Below, piece by piece: positions 16,040 through 24,983 of a stretch of 46,193 bases of DNA. The DNA comes from Bacteroidia bacterium (lineage in GTDB: Bacteria; Bacteroidota; Bacteroidia; Bacteroidales; UBA932), in NCBI GenBank assembly GCA_030529945.1, contig JAUMVX010000018.1, positions 1-46,193 on the forward strand, in the 5' to 3' direction. Positions within the stretch are counted from its first letter, which is position 1. Each line of letters begins with the position of its first letter. The notes below the pieces were generated by a model. It was not told the DNA's origin, ran no database searches, and worked only from the letters and a program-made list of their open reading frames with translations. The position numbers and the translations under genes were made by a program.

Positions 16040-16771
16040 ATGCATACTAATAGTAAAGGCTATCGCCGTTTTAAAAGCAGGGTAGAGTATTTTCAAGAAG
16101 ATATGGAAACCGTTGCCGTATTATTGAAGAATAAGGAGTTGTTAGCTGATAGCGATAAGATATTTCAGTCAGTAACTGAACGTGGCCAGCCTCGTTTGAG
16201 CAAAAGACAAAGCACGAGTGGAAGCAGGGATGTGGTCGTCCGTCATTTGCAAAACACGCTATTTGTGTCAGTTATTAAAGACCTCTATGAAGAGGTCATT
16301 TTGTATTGTGCTTATGCATCTGATTGCGCAGCGCAAACGTCACCAAATGCAAATAGATTAATTGGTGCTCAAAACTGCAGCTTTAATGCAAACGATCTCT
16401 TATCTCTACCTGATAGAAAATCGATTATTTCGTTAATAATGTCAAGAGTGTTTCGTAGCATAGAAAACAAAAAAGACACTCTCTTGTTGGTTTCTGCGTT
16501 GAACGAAAGGCTAAACCTTGGTGTCAGTCCAGATACGATATCAAACGCTCTTCCTTATTTGGAAGCTAGGCATAAGTTTATCCATTCAGACGGGAAAGCA
16601 GATGATAAATTTAGTACGGATCATCCAGAGATAGCCTTGGACAAGGATGGCTATATAATATTAAACTCCACAATCATTCAGAAAGCCCTTTCAGCTATTA
16701 AAAAGCTTGTTACTGAATACGAATCGGCAATGAAAGCAAATAATCTTTTTCCTCAAGAGGAGTTTGAATAG
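16040..16771 (+). CDS. HEPN-domain protein with an R-x4-H motif
   Basis: A 243-residue mostly helical protein. Near the C terminus ARHKFIHSDGK has Arg177 and His182 in the R-x4-H spacing that marks HEPN ribonucleases, close to the RiboL-PSP-HEPN/MAE_28990 groups. Such proteins act in RNA cleavage, often in toxin or defence settings. The gene is AT-rich compared with its neighbours, suggesting separate origin. No recognisable partner is adjacent. The motif is visible; nuclease activity is inference. Confidence 0.6.
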   Translation: MHTNSKGYRRFKSRVEYFQEDMETVAVLLKNKELLADSDKIFQSVTERGQPRLSKRQSTSGSRDVVVRHLQNTLFVSVIKDLYEEVILYCAYASDCAAQTSPNANRLIGAQNCSFNANDLLSLPDRKSIISLIMSRVFRSIENKKDTLLLVSALNERLNLGVSPDTISNALPYLEARHKFIHSDGKADDKFSTDHPEIALDKDGYIILNSTIIQKALSAIKKLVTEYESAMKANNLFPQEEFE

Positions 16772-16799
16772 CACGGCTCATCAACTCAATACCGATTTT

Positions 16800-17774
16800 A
16801 TGAAATATACAGACTTGAGATTCCCCGAAGGTACGTTGTTCTTAGTGACCGGAGGGGCGGGATTCATCGGCTCCAACCTATGTGAGGCGATTCTTAAAAT
16901 GGGTTATCGAGTGAGATGTCTTGATGACCTCTCTACCGGCAAACAGTCCAACGTGGAATTGTTCAAAGGCAACCCCGGTTATGAGTTTATAAAGGGAGAT
17001 GTAAAGGATTATGACACTTGCCTGAAATCTTGCGAAGGTGTGGACTATGTAATGCACGAAGCAGCGTGGGGCAGCGTCCCGAGGAGCATCGAGATGCCCC
17101 AGTTCTATTGTGTCAACAACATACAGGGGACGTTGAATATGATGGAGGCAGCAAGGCGGAACCAAGTGAAGACCTTTGTCTATGCTTCTTCCAGCAGTGT
17201 TTATGGCGATGAAGTCCACCTCCCGAAAAAGGAAGGTGTTGAAGGTAACCTGCTCAGTCCGTATGCACTTACAAAACGCTGCGCAGAGGAATGGGCGAAG
17301 CAGTACACGATGCACTACGGACTGAAGACTATTGGCTTACGTTACTTCAATGTTTTTGGACGCAGGCAAGATCCGCACGGGGCATATGCCGCAGTGATAC
17401 CGAAGTTCATTAAACAACTCCTCAATGACGAACGTCCGACCATCAATGGTGATGGCAAGCAAAGTCGCGACTTTACATACATTGAGAATGTGGTAGAGGC
17501 CAATCTGAAGGCCTGTCTTGCTTCCGATGAGGCCAGCGGAGAAGCATTCAATATCGCCTACGGCGGCAGGGAATACTTGATAGACATATATCACGACCTC
17601 ACAGAAACTCTTGGAATGGACATCGAACCAATCTTCGGCCCTGACCGCAAAGGCGACATAAAGCATTCTAACGCCGACATCGGCAAGGCGAGGAATCTGC
17701 TGGGTTATGACCCACAATATGATTTCAGAAAAGGCCTTGGCGAGGCGATAGAATGGTACAAGGAGAATTTGTGA
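16800..17774 (+). CDS. gne: UDP-N-acetylglucosamine 4-epimerase (WbpP/Gne-like SDR)
   Basis: A 324-residue extended short-chain dehydrogenase. VTGGAGFIGSNL is the NAD loop; the Ser region SSSSVYGD and Tyr155-x3-Lys159 (YALTKR) form the catalytic triad. HEAAWGSVPRSI matches the WbpP-type HQAALGSVPRSI loop that accepts N-acetylated substrates, so UDP-GlcNAc/UDP-GalNAc exchange is likely. The start at 16800 is used; the upstream in-frame codons overlap the HEPN gene. Confidence 0.88.
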   Translation: MKYTDLRFPEGTLFLVTGGAGFIGSNLCEAILKMGYRVRCLDDLSTGKQSNVELFKGNPGYEFIKGDVKDYDTCLKSCEGVDYVMHEAAWGSVPRSIEMPQFYCVNNIQGTLNMMEAARRNQVKTFVYASSSSVYGDEVHLPKKEGVEGNLLSPYALTKRCAEEWAKQYTMHYGLKTIGLRYFNVFGRRQDPHGAYAAVIPKFIKQLLNDERPTINGDGKQSRDFTYIENVVEANLKACLASDEASGEAFNIAYGGREYLIDIYHDLTETLGMDIEPIFGPDRKGDIKHSNADIGKARNLLGYDPQYDFRKGLGEAIEWYKENL

Positions 17775-17829
17775 GCTTCAATAATCTTCAAGGAGTTCCT
17801 ACCGGATTGAATAACACTATGTCAAAGGT

Positions 17830-19305
17830 ATGGATGAAATACAAGAGAAGGCCGTAAAAGGGTCTTTATGGACTCTGATTGAGCGGTTCGGATTCCTCTC
17901 GATACAGTTCGTCTCGCATCTGGTTCTGGCAAGAATACTTATGCCGGATGATTTTGGAACAGTAGGCATATTGTTGATATTTACCAACTTGTCGATGGTT
18001 TTTATTGACAGTGGGTTAGCCACGGCGCTTATTCAGAAAAAAGATGCTACAAATATAGACAATGCTTCAGTATTCTACACAAACTTCTCAATAGCGGTTT
18101 TTGTTTACCTAATAGTTTTTGTAGGAGCTCCGTCAATTGCAAATTATTTCAACAACCCTAACATTACTACATATCTTCGGGTTATAGAACTGATGGTGAT
18201 TATTGATTCTATTTGCGCTATACAGAATACTCTGCTGGTAAAGCAGATGAAATTCAAAGAAATAGCCAAACTGAAAATCATCGCGGTTCTGATTTCAGCA
18301 TCGTCAGCCATAATCTGTGCTCTATGTGGGTTAGGAATATGGTCGCTTGTCATCCAGTATCTTACATTCAGCGTTGCCAGATCTTTTCTGCTCTGCCATT
18401 ACTCCAGGTGGAAGCCAGTCTTGCAATATAGCCTCACATCAATGAAACAATTATGGGGATTTGGAATAAAACTATTGGGAGCATCGCTTTTAAGCGAGTT
18501 GTACATCAATCTGCAATCAGCCATTATAGGCAAGCGTTTCACAGCTGCAGATTTGGGTTATTACACGCAAGCGAAGCAACTTCAAAGAGTCCCGGAGCAG
18601 GCAATATCTGCAATGATTAACAATGTATCTCTTCCTGCTTATGCTCAATTACAGGATGAGAAAGGACGATTCAAGGCTATGGTGCAGCAGAATATTCGCC
18701 TGATAGCATTCCTTAACACCCCCATTATGGTATGTCTGGCTATTCTGGCAGAACCTCTTATAGTGTTTCTATACACTTCAAAATGGCTCCCCTCAATCCC
18801 TTATTTTCAAGGATTATGTATAGGTTTCAGCCTTTTACTTGTCGTTCATAATTGTAATCTCACAGCTCTGAAAGCACTTGGCAGGAGCGACTATGTTTTG
18901 TATTTGGAGATAATTAAAAAGGCGATAGGGGTATGTCTCCTTTTATACTTTACGAAGATTTGCGGAGTCTTCGGCATAATCATAGGATTGGCAGTTAACA
19001 GTGTATTGGAATTTTTCCTCAACGGAGCTTTTTTGGGCAGAGAAATCGGATATGGGCCTTTTTCACAATTAAGGGATATCATAAGTCCCATTCTCTTATC
19101 CGCAGTAGCCGGGTCTGGAACCTGGCTGGTTGTGTTCAAATTAGTTGGAGGAACAGCAAACATTCTTCAAATCCTTGTAGGAGGAAGTGTTTTTATGGCA
19201 TTATACTTCAGTGGGGCATATATTCTCAAGTTACACGAGTTATATATGACAAAGAAGGTCTTGGATGTAATATTGGTCAACTTTAGAAAAAAGAAAGGCG
19301 AGTGA
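17830..19305 (+). CDS. wzx: Polysaccharide flippase (Wzx, MOP superfamily)
   Basis: A 491-residue integral membrane protein with about 12-14 hydrophobic segments. The N terminus (KGSLWTLIERFGFLSIQF) and RILMPDDFGTVGILL are typical of the WzxC/polysaccharide-export branch of MOP transporters, which flip undecaprenyl-linked repeat units to the periplasm. The downstream ATG overlaps closely (stop 19305, next start 19308). Confidence 0.9.
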   Translation: MDEIQEKAVKGSLWTLIERFGFLSIQFVSHLVLARILMPDDFGTVGILLIFTNLSMVFIDSGLATALIQKKDATNIDNASVFYTNFSIAVFVYLIVFVGAPSIANYFNNPNITTYLRVIELMVIIDSICAIQNTLLVKQMKFKEIAKLKIIAVLISASSAIICALCGLGIWSLVIQYLTFSVARSFLLCHYSRWKPVLQYSLTSMKQLWGFGIKLLGASLLSELYINLQSAIIGKRFTAADLGYYTQAKQLQRVPEQAISAMINNVSLPAYAQLQDEKGRFKAMVQQNIRLIAFLNTPIMVCLAILAEPLIVFLYTSKWLPSIPYFQGLCIGFSLLLVVHNCNLTALKALGRSDYVLYLEIIKKAIGVCLLLYFTKICGVFGIIIGLAVNSVLEFFLNGAFLGREIGYGPFSQLRDIISPILLSAVAGSGTWLVVFKLVGGTANILQILVGGSVFMALYFSGAYILKLHELYMTKKVLDVILVNFRKKKGE

Positions 19306-19307
19306 GG

Positions 19308-20510
19308 ATGATATCAATAATAAAAGTGCCCCTCATTTGGTTGAGGTACGTGTATCTTAGATTTATCAAGAATCGATTGTTTCAACCATATTACTCAGAT
19401 TATCGGATAGAAAAAGTATCTACACAAGAGGTGTCGTTCTTCGGCTATTACGATGTTTCGCCGGAAAACCTAAATGGAGATATCATTTATTGTTCACCAA
19501 ACAGAGACAAATCGATTGACCTACATATCAAGACTCGTGATGAGGATAAGATTATAGCGACTACTCAATCATACAATCTTCAACAAGGATGTATGGAGCA
19601 GTGGGGCTATGCTCAAAGAAATAATCTATACTACAATCGGTTCAATGCAAATACGCAATCTTATGAAGCTATCCGCGCCAATACGGAAGAGGGCCTGAAT
19701 GACATATATCCTTTGCCTATTTACGCACTTTCAAAGCAGGAGGACTTTTATCTTTCCCTGAATTTCGAGCGTCTTGCCAAGATGCGCCCCGATTACGGAT
19801 ACTTCTGTAAGCCGGTCGACTCCCTGCCAGATAATGAAAATGACGGGATATGGTATGTAGATATGTTAACCAAGTCGGTGAAACTTATCATAACTCTACG
19901 GCAACTCATTGACTTTAAGCCATCTGATACGATGATCGGTGCGCAACATAAGGTCAACCATATCGATATCTCGCCTGACGGGCAGAGATTTATGTTTTTG
20001 CATCGTTGGATCGGTCCTGCCGGTAGGTATATGAGATTGATAACCGCAAATGCTGACGGATCAGACTTGTACATTCTTAATGGAGACAAAATGACTTCAC
20101 ACTCTTTTTGGCGTGACAACAATCATATAATCTCCTTTTGCTACACAGAGCAATTCGGCAACGCTTATGTGGAGTTCACAGACCATTCCAATTCTATCAG
20201 AAAGTTGTCGGACAAGCTCCCTGTCCGTGACGGTCATCCTTCCACTTTCCATAATGAGTGGATGGTGACAGATACCTATCCCGACCTTTCAAGATACTCT
20301 CGCCTTCTGCTATATAACCTGAATACAGACAAAGTGATAGCACTTGGCCGATTCTACCAGCCGCTAAAATACAATGGAGTCAAAAGAATCGATCTTCATC
20401 CTAAATGGAATATGGACGGCACAAGAATCTATTTTGAGTCCGGGCACAACGGCAAACGCAATCTATATTTTGTGGAACTGGCTGGCCTTACCAACATTAA
20501 CAGTAAATGA
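19308..20510 (+). CDS. Beta-propeller-like hypothetical protein of polysaccharide loci
   Basis: About 400 residues. Repeated blade-like segments are visible, such as VNHIDISPDGQRFMFLHRW and IDLHPKWNMDGTRIYFES, which resemble TolB/WD-type propeller repeats. A short hydrophobic N terminus (IKVPLIWLRYVYLRF) could anchor it to the membrane. No catalytic family is recognised. Its position between wzx and an acyltransferase suggests a role in glycan assembly or tailoring. ATG 19308 is preferred to the GTG at 19302. Confidence 0.6.
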   Translation: MISIIKVPLIWLRYVYLRFIKNRLFQPYYSDYRIEKVSTQEVSFFGYYDVSPENLNGDIIYCSPNRDKSIDLHIKTRDEDKIIATTQSYNLQQGCMEQWGYAQRNNLYYNRFNANTQSYEAIRANTEEGLNDIYPLPIYALSKQEDFYLSLNFERLAKMRPDYGYFCKPVDSLPDNENDGIWYVDMLTKSVKLIITLRQLIDFKPSDTMIGAQHKVNHIDISPDGQRFMFLHRWIGPAGRYMRLITANADGSDLYILNGDKMTSHSFWRDNNHIISFCYTEQFGNAYVEFTDHSNSIRKLSDKLPVRDGHPSTFHNEWMVTDTYPDLSRYSRLLLYNLNTDKVIALGRFYQPLKYNGVKRIDLHPKWNMDGTRIYFESGHNGKRNLYFVELAGLTNINSK

Positions 20511-20520
20511 GGAAGATAAG

Positions 20521-21527
20521 ATGCAACGATTAGCATATATAGATTTAGCTAAGGCGGTGGCGATAACACTGATGATTCTCTGCCATTGTGGCTTCCAGAA
20601 TATAGCCACAGTGTGGATTTACGCTTTTCATATGCCCTTCTTCTTCATCGTTTCGGGGTATCTATCTGAAGGGAGGACCCACAGAACATCTTTCCATAAA
20701 TGGATAAAAACTAAAATTAGTGCATTGTTTGTGCCATACCTGCTTTTTGGCTTGATATATAGCTTTGGCACAAACGGTTATCTTGACTGGTGTTACATCG
20801 GATATGCAAGTAGAGACTCTATCCAGATAGCTCAGTCGTTCACCCCTCTGTGGTTTCTGCCTTGTTTCTTTCTTTCATCTGTATTGTATGATGGAATTAA
20901 ACGCATCGTGAAAAACAATAAAGTCCGTCTGTATATTGTCGGGGGGGGGTAGGTATAATAGGTTTATTTATAGGTAGATATGCGCCTGCGCTTGGTTTCC
21001 CATTATCAGCGAATATTGCTTGTGTCGGAGTTTTATTGATGACCATTGGTGATATGCTGGCTTTCTTCAGGAGGGCATTCCCCAGTATCGCTTCCTCTAT
21101 TTGGACTGTAATTTCTATGCTTGTCATAGGTTCTGCTATAGCTTTTATTAACCGCCCGATATCACTTAATCCAGCACTTCCACACGTGGAAGTGTCTACT
21201 GGCAGCTTCGGTTGTTTCCCACTATTTCTAATGTCATCTACAGCGTTATCTTATTCATTGATTGAATGTTCGAGAATTTATTCCGATAAATTGGGTACGC
21301 GCAAACTATTTTTGACAATTGGTGAGTATTCGCTGTCGATATTGTGTATTCATGGGTTGCTTATGACATTATCCAAGCATCTTTTACAGATAGTTCCTTA
21401 TGCTTTTAATGATGTCTGGACTGCTATAATAGAAACCATAGTCGTTATTCTTTTCAGTCTGCTTGTGATTCGTGTTGTCTTACCGCTTGCGCCAAATGTG
21501 TTCGGGCTTAAAAATGCATCCAATTGA
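20521..21527 (+). pseudogene. Membrane O-acyltransferase, frameshifted at a 9-G run (phase-variable, OFF as assembled)
   Basis: An acyltransferase-3 family protein: AYIDLAKAVAITLMILCH and FAFHMPFFFIVSGYLS-like segments begin it, followed by several membrane helices. The frame stops at TAG 20950-20952 right after nine Gs (20941-20949). Downstream a second frame continues without interruption from the run (VGIIGLFIGRYAPALGF) to 21527 with more helices. One added G, or loss of two, would join the halves into a 335-residue protein of normal family length. The next gene overlaps the stop by ATGA, showing that the downstream frame is the real one. Expected action: O-acetylation of the glycan. Confidence 0.88.
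20941..20949 (+). repeat. 9-G phase-variation tract in the acyltransferase
   Basis: Nine consecutive Gs. The present length gives Gly-Gly-Gly-stop; 10 or 7 Gs restores the frame. Confidence 0.9.
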
Positions 21528-22594
21528 AATTACTGATTATACATAAGACGCAGTTTGGCTACCATAATAATGCTTTCAAGCTATGTCAATATCTGAAAGA
21601 CAGGATTGACATCACGTATATCTGTTTTGATGGCCACAAGAAAATAGAGGAACCGGATGTCACAGTAAAGTATGTCCCGGTATGTTTCCCGAAGCAAATC
21701 AGAGGGGTCTTATTTATGTTGTTATCTCTCTTCTATACGTTGATATGGAGAGGGGGCATTCTGGTTTATTATTTCCCGGGATGCGAATGGTATAAGAGGC
21801 TATCCAGAAGAAAGAAGATGTTGCTGGACATCAGAACCTTAAGTGTGTATGAGGACGAAAAACGAAACCAGAAAGAAGATGAACGCATCAAAAAGACTGC
21901 AGGCAGATACGACTTTGTGACTTTTTTATCAGAGGAAATGCGCAATAAGATAGGATTTAGTCGGGACAAGTCTGCCATAGTACCACTTGGTGCGGATGTC
22001 ATCTCAACATCCGCTAAGGTGTATATCCCAATCAAGTTACTTTATGTCGGGACCTTTATGAACAGGAAACTTGACAGGACATTGGAAGGATTAAAGCGGT
22101 TTGTCGATAACAATCCTACTGCTCAGATAGAATACCATATCGTGGGAGATGCAGGAATGAATCATCGTGATGTAGAAACGCGACTTCAAGATTATGTGGA
22201 TCAGAGTGGCTTAGGCAGTATAGTCTTTTTTCACGGTAGGATTCCTAACAAGGATTTGAAACCTTTGTTCGACCTATGCAATGTTGGTGTTTCGTTTGTC
22301 CCTATCACTCCTTATTTTGATTTCCAGCCGGTGACGAAGACATTCGAATATGCGATGTCCGGGCTGTATGTCATTGCAACTAAAACATTTGAGAATCGAC
22401 AAGTGATAGATGAACGCAATGGAATACTAATAGGTGATACACCGGACTCTTTTGCAAACGCTCTTCAGTACATATATGAAAACAACGAGCGTTTCGATGA
22501 ACAAGTTGTAAGGAATTCCCTGTCGGATTACTTATGGAGTACTATCGAAAACAAACGTATGTATCCCGTTTTGGATGCGTTGTTCAACGAATAA
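21524..22594 (+). CDS. Glycosyltransferase, family 4-like (GT-B)
   Basis: A 356-residue GT-B protein. The C-terminal domain has LLYVGTFMNRKLDRTLEGL, YHIVGDAG and the donor-binding region YFDFQPVTKTFEYAMSG with a Lys-Glu pair, followed by VIATKT. A hydrophobic stretch near residue 65 (LFMLLSLFYTLIW) may mediate membrane contact. The start overlaps the acyltransferase stop. Sugar donor and linkage cannot be told. Confidence 0.83.
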   Translation: MKLLIIHKTQFGYHNNAFKLCQYLKDRIDITYICFDGHKKIEEPDVTVKYVPVCFPKQIRGVLFMLLSLFYTLIWRGGILVYYFPGCEWYKRLSRRKKMLLDIRTLSVYEDEKRNQKEDERIKKTAGRYDFVTFLSEEMRNKIGFSRDKSAIVPLGADVISTSAKVYIPIKLLYVGTFMNRKLDRTLEGLKRFVDNNPTAQIEYHIVGDAGMNHRDVETRLQDYVDQSGLGSIVFFHGRIPNKDLKPLFDLCNVGVSFVPITPYFDFQPVTKTFEYAMSGLYVIATKTFENRQVIDERNGILIGDTPDSFANALQYIYENNERFDEQVVRNSLSDYLWSTIENKRMYPVLDALFNE

Positions 22595-22603
22595 GGGCAC
22601 AGT

Positions 22604-23950
22604 ATGCATCAAATATCAGTTTACGATATCTCGAACGCTCAGATACTGCTATATAACATACCGATTGTATTATCTTTTCTGTACCTGTTGTTCAAGTATA
22701 GGAGCGGCAGCGTATGCTCTTTGATTGTCTGCTTGTTTTTCTATGGTCTCTTTGTTGATGTCAGCAGGGTTTTCACAAGTGGACGATTAATCGTTAATGT
22801 GTATCAGATACTGCTTTTAGTCTGGGCGGTCAAGATATTTCTCCATAGAAAGCAAAGGAACTCTATGAGGCATCAGTGTTTAGTTCTTGTTTTCTTGATT
22901 TATGCGGTCTATTATTTCCATATTAATATTCTTTATCACGGAGATAGTACACTTCTGGTTATTTCACAGTTTTCCAAGACACTGATTCCTTTATTGCTTT
23001 TACCGGCAATTGAGCTGTCGGTTAATAGAGGATACGGAGAGAAATTATACAATCTTTTTTATCAGCTTCTACTGTTTCAGATGCTGTTCGGGGTCTGGAA
23101 ATTGGTCTTTTTGGGGGGCTTCCTTGAGGGCTGGGTCGGTTCGATAAGTGGTCTGCAAGGAGGTGGAGCGGGGACTAGCCTTCCTCTACTGGGACTCATC
23201 TTCTGGAGCATCAGGTCGCATATGGCTTTCCGCTCCAGAAAGGATTGGCTATTTGTTGGGGGATTGCTACTTATCGGCTTTGCCGCCGGGAAAAGAGCCG
23301 TTTGGGTACTGTTCCCGCTTTTATTTCTCCTGATATACATCGTCGCCTACGGCAAAACGATTAAGCCCGGTTCCGCTTTAATGATAGTGATTCTGTTGCC
23401 GGTTTTTGTGTATCTGGGTATGCGTCTTACGCCCACACTGAATCCCGAGGACAAGGTGTGGGGGAGCTTTAATCCCCAATACGCTTGGGAGTATGGCTTG
23501 AAGTATTCCACCGGCTCAGAAGGTGGCGGAGATAGCATAGAAAAAGGTGTCGGCAGGGTAGGTGCGGTTTCGCTGATGTTGGATATGATGAAATCTTCTG
23601 ATGAGTCGGCTTTGTTCGGGCGTGGATTGGAGTATATGGTGTATGCTGACCATGATGATTATCTTAATGCGGACTATTATCAAGGTATCACGTCTAGGGG
23701 GAGCATAACGGGAATAGTAAGTACTTTCTTCACAATAGGAACAATTGGCGTTGTGTTGTTCATCCTGTTCATTTGTACGCTATTATTGCTTAATAAGTCA
23801 CGATACCGATGGGTCCTGTTGATAATGGTGCTGTTCGATTATGTTTTCTATAATGCGCAGTCTGTCAGTACTATGGCGTTATTCGCATTGGCTATATTCC
23901 TTACCATATATACGAATTACCGTAATTATTCTCTGAGCAGCAGCGTATGA
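22604..23950 (+). CDS. wzy: Polysaccharide polymerase (Wzy-like)
   Basis: A 448-residue protein with about 10-12 membrane helices and one large soluble loop between helices (about residues 280-370, containing SFNPQYAWEYGLKYSTGSEGG and FGRGLEYM). This layout fits O-antigen/capsule polymerases, which are poorly conserved in sequence. It lies between two glycosyltransferase genes and overlaps the next start by ATGA. The name rests on topology and context. Confidence 0.75.
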   Translation: MHQISVYDISNAQILLYNIPIVLSFLYLLFKYRSGSVCSLIVCLFFYGLFVDVSRVFTSGRLIVNVYQILLLVWAVKIFLHRKQRNSMRHQCLVLVFLIYAVYYFHINILYHGDSTLLVISQFSKTLIPLLLLPAIELSVNRGYGEKLYNLFYQLLLFQMLFGVWKLVFLGGFLEGWVGSISGLQGGGAGTSLPLLGLIFWSIRSHMAFRSRKDWLFVGGLLLIGFAAGKRAVWVLFPLLFLLIYIVAYGKTIKPGSALMIVILLPVFVYLGMRLTPTLNPEDKVWGSFNPQYAWEYGLKYSTGSEGGGDSIEKGVGRVGAVSLMLDMMKSSDESALFGRGLEYMVYADHDDYLNADYYQGITSRGSITGIVSTFFTIGTIGVVLFILFICTLLLLNKSRYRWVLLIMVLFDYVFYNAQSVSTMALFALAIFLTIYTNYRNYSLSSSV

Positions 23951-24978
23951 AATATCTCATTACCAGACCCTATTCTGATATAGGGGGTGTTGCAGCATTT
24001 GTCGATGCCATTTATCCGGTTATGGCTGAAGGCACACGGGTGTTTTATCGCGGGGCGAAGCCGGGGCGGAAACACTTATCTAAGGCCGTAAATAAATTGA
24101 TGTGCCCTATCCGGTACTTTCTGCACATTATCAAACATAGACCGGAACGTATAATAATCAACACGTCACTCAGTAATTCTCTTATTGTCAGAGACGGGTT
24201 ATTAGTGTGTTTCAGTAAACTTTTCAACATTGACACGCTTCTGATCATTCACGGATTTGATGAAAGGGCGTTGGTCCACAGAAAGGTATTAAGATTCGGA
24301 TATTATAAAGCTGATGCCATCTGCGTCCTTGCAAATGAATTCAGACAACAAATCATAAAGACCGGCTACAAAAGGAAGGTCTATACGCAATTCAACCCCG
24401 TGTCGGAGGATATTCTAAACTATGAAAGCGATGTCCTGCCGCCTGTTTCCAAGACTTTGTTCATCGGCCGCATAGAAACGGCAAAAGGCATATACATTAC
24501 ACTTGACGCTTTCAGGATACTGAAGGACAAGCATCCTGATATGACTTTAGATGTCGTGGGTACTGGCAGTGAATACGAGAATGTGAAGTGCTATATAGAA
24601 GAACATCAAATAGATGGTGTCGAGATGCACGGGTTTAAATCGGGGGCTGAGAAGCTAAAGATTCTTGCCAATTCCGGCACTTCTTCTTCTTCTTCTTATA
24701 AGGAGGGACTTCCTATCAGTATACTGGAGGCTATGTCTGTGGGGCAGCTTGTGATAGCCAGACCTATAGGAGGCATTGTCGATCTTTACCGACAGTGCAA
24801 CTTCGGAAAGATGATTCCTTCGTTGGACCCGAAGGATTTTGTCGAGGCTTATGAGGAGTTGATTTCTGACCCTGCCAAGGCGGAACAAATTAGATTGAAC
24901 AACCGGAAATTTGCCAAGGAGCATTTCTCGGCCAGAGCGATAGTTAATAATATCGAGCGGATTTTCAATGAAATGTAA
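23947..24978 (+). CDS. Glycosyltransferase family 4
   Basis: A 343-residue GT-B retaining glycosyltransferase. The first domain has the glycine loop YSDIGGVAAFV; the second has LFIGRIETAKGIYITLDAF, DVVGTGSEYENV and the E-x7-E motif in YKEGLPISILEAMSVG. A run of five Ser encoded by tandem TCT codons (24681-24697) sits just before that motif, where most relatives have a structured FVFPS-type strand. Length changes there would stay in frame. Confidence 0.87.
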   Translation: MKYLITRPYSDIGGVAAFVDAIYPVMAEGTRVFYRGAKPGRKHLSKAVNKLMCPIRYFLHIIKHRPERIIINTSLSNSLIVRDGLLVCFSKLFNIDTLLIIHGFDERALVHRKVLRFGYYKADAICVLANEFRQQIIKTGYKRKVYTQFNPVSEDILNYESDVLPPVSKTLFIGRIETAKGIYITLDAFRILKDKHPDMTLDVVGTGSEYENVKCYIEEHQIDGVEMHGFKSGAEKLKILANSGTSSSSSYKEGLPISILEAMSVGQLVIARPIGGIVDLYRQCNFGKMIPSLDPKDFVEAYEELISDPAKAEQIRLNNRKFAKEHFSARAIVNNIERIFNEM

Positions 24979-24983
24979 TCGTG

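Noticed and set aside
23111-23118. Short G run in the Wzy gene
   Set aside because: Only six Gs, in frame; too short to treat as a likely slippage site.
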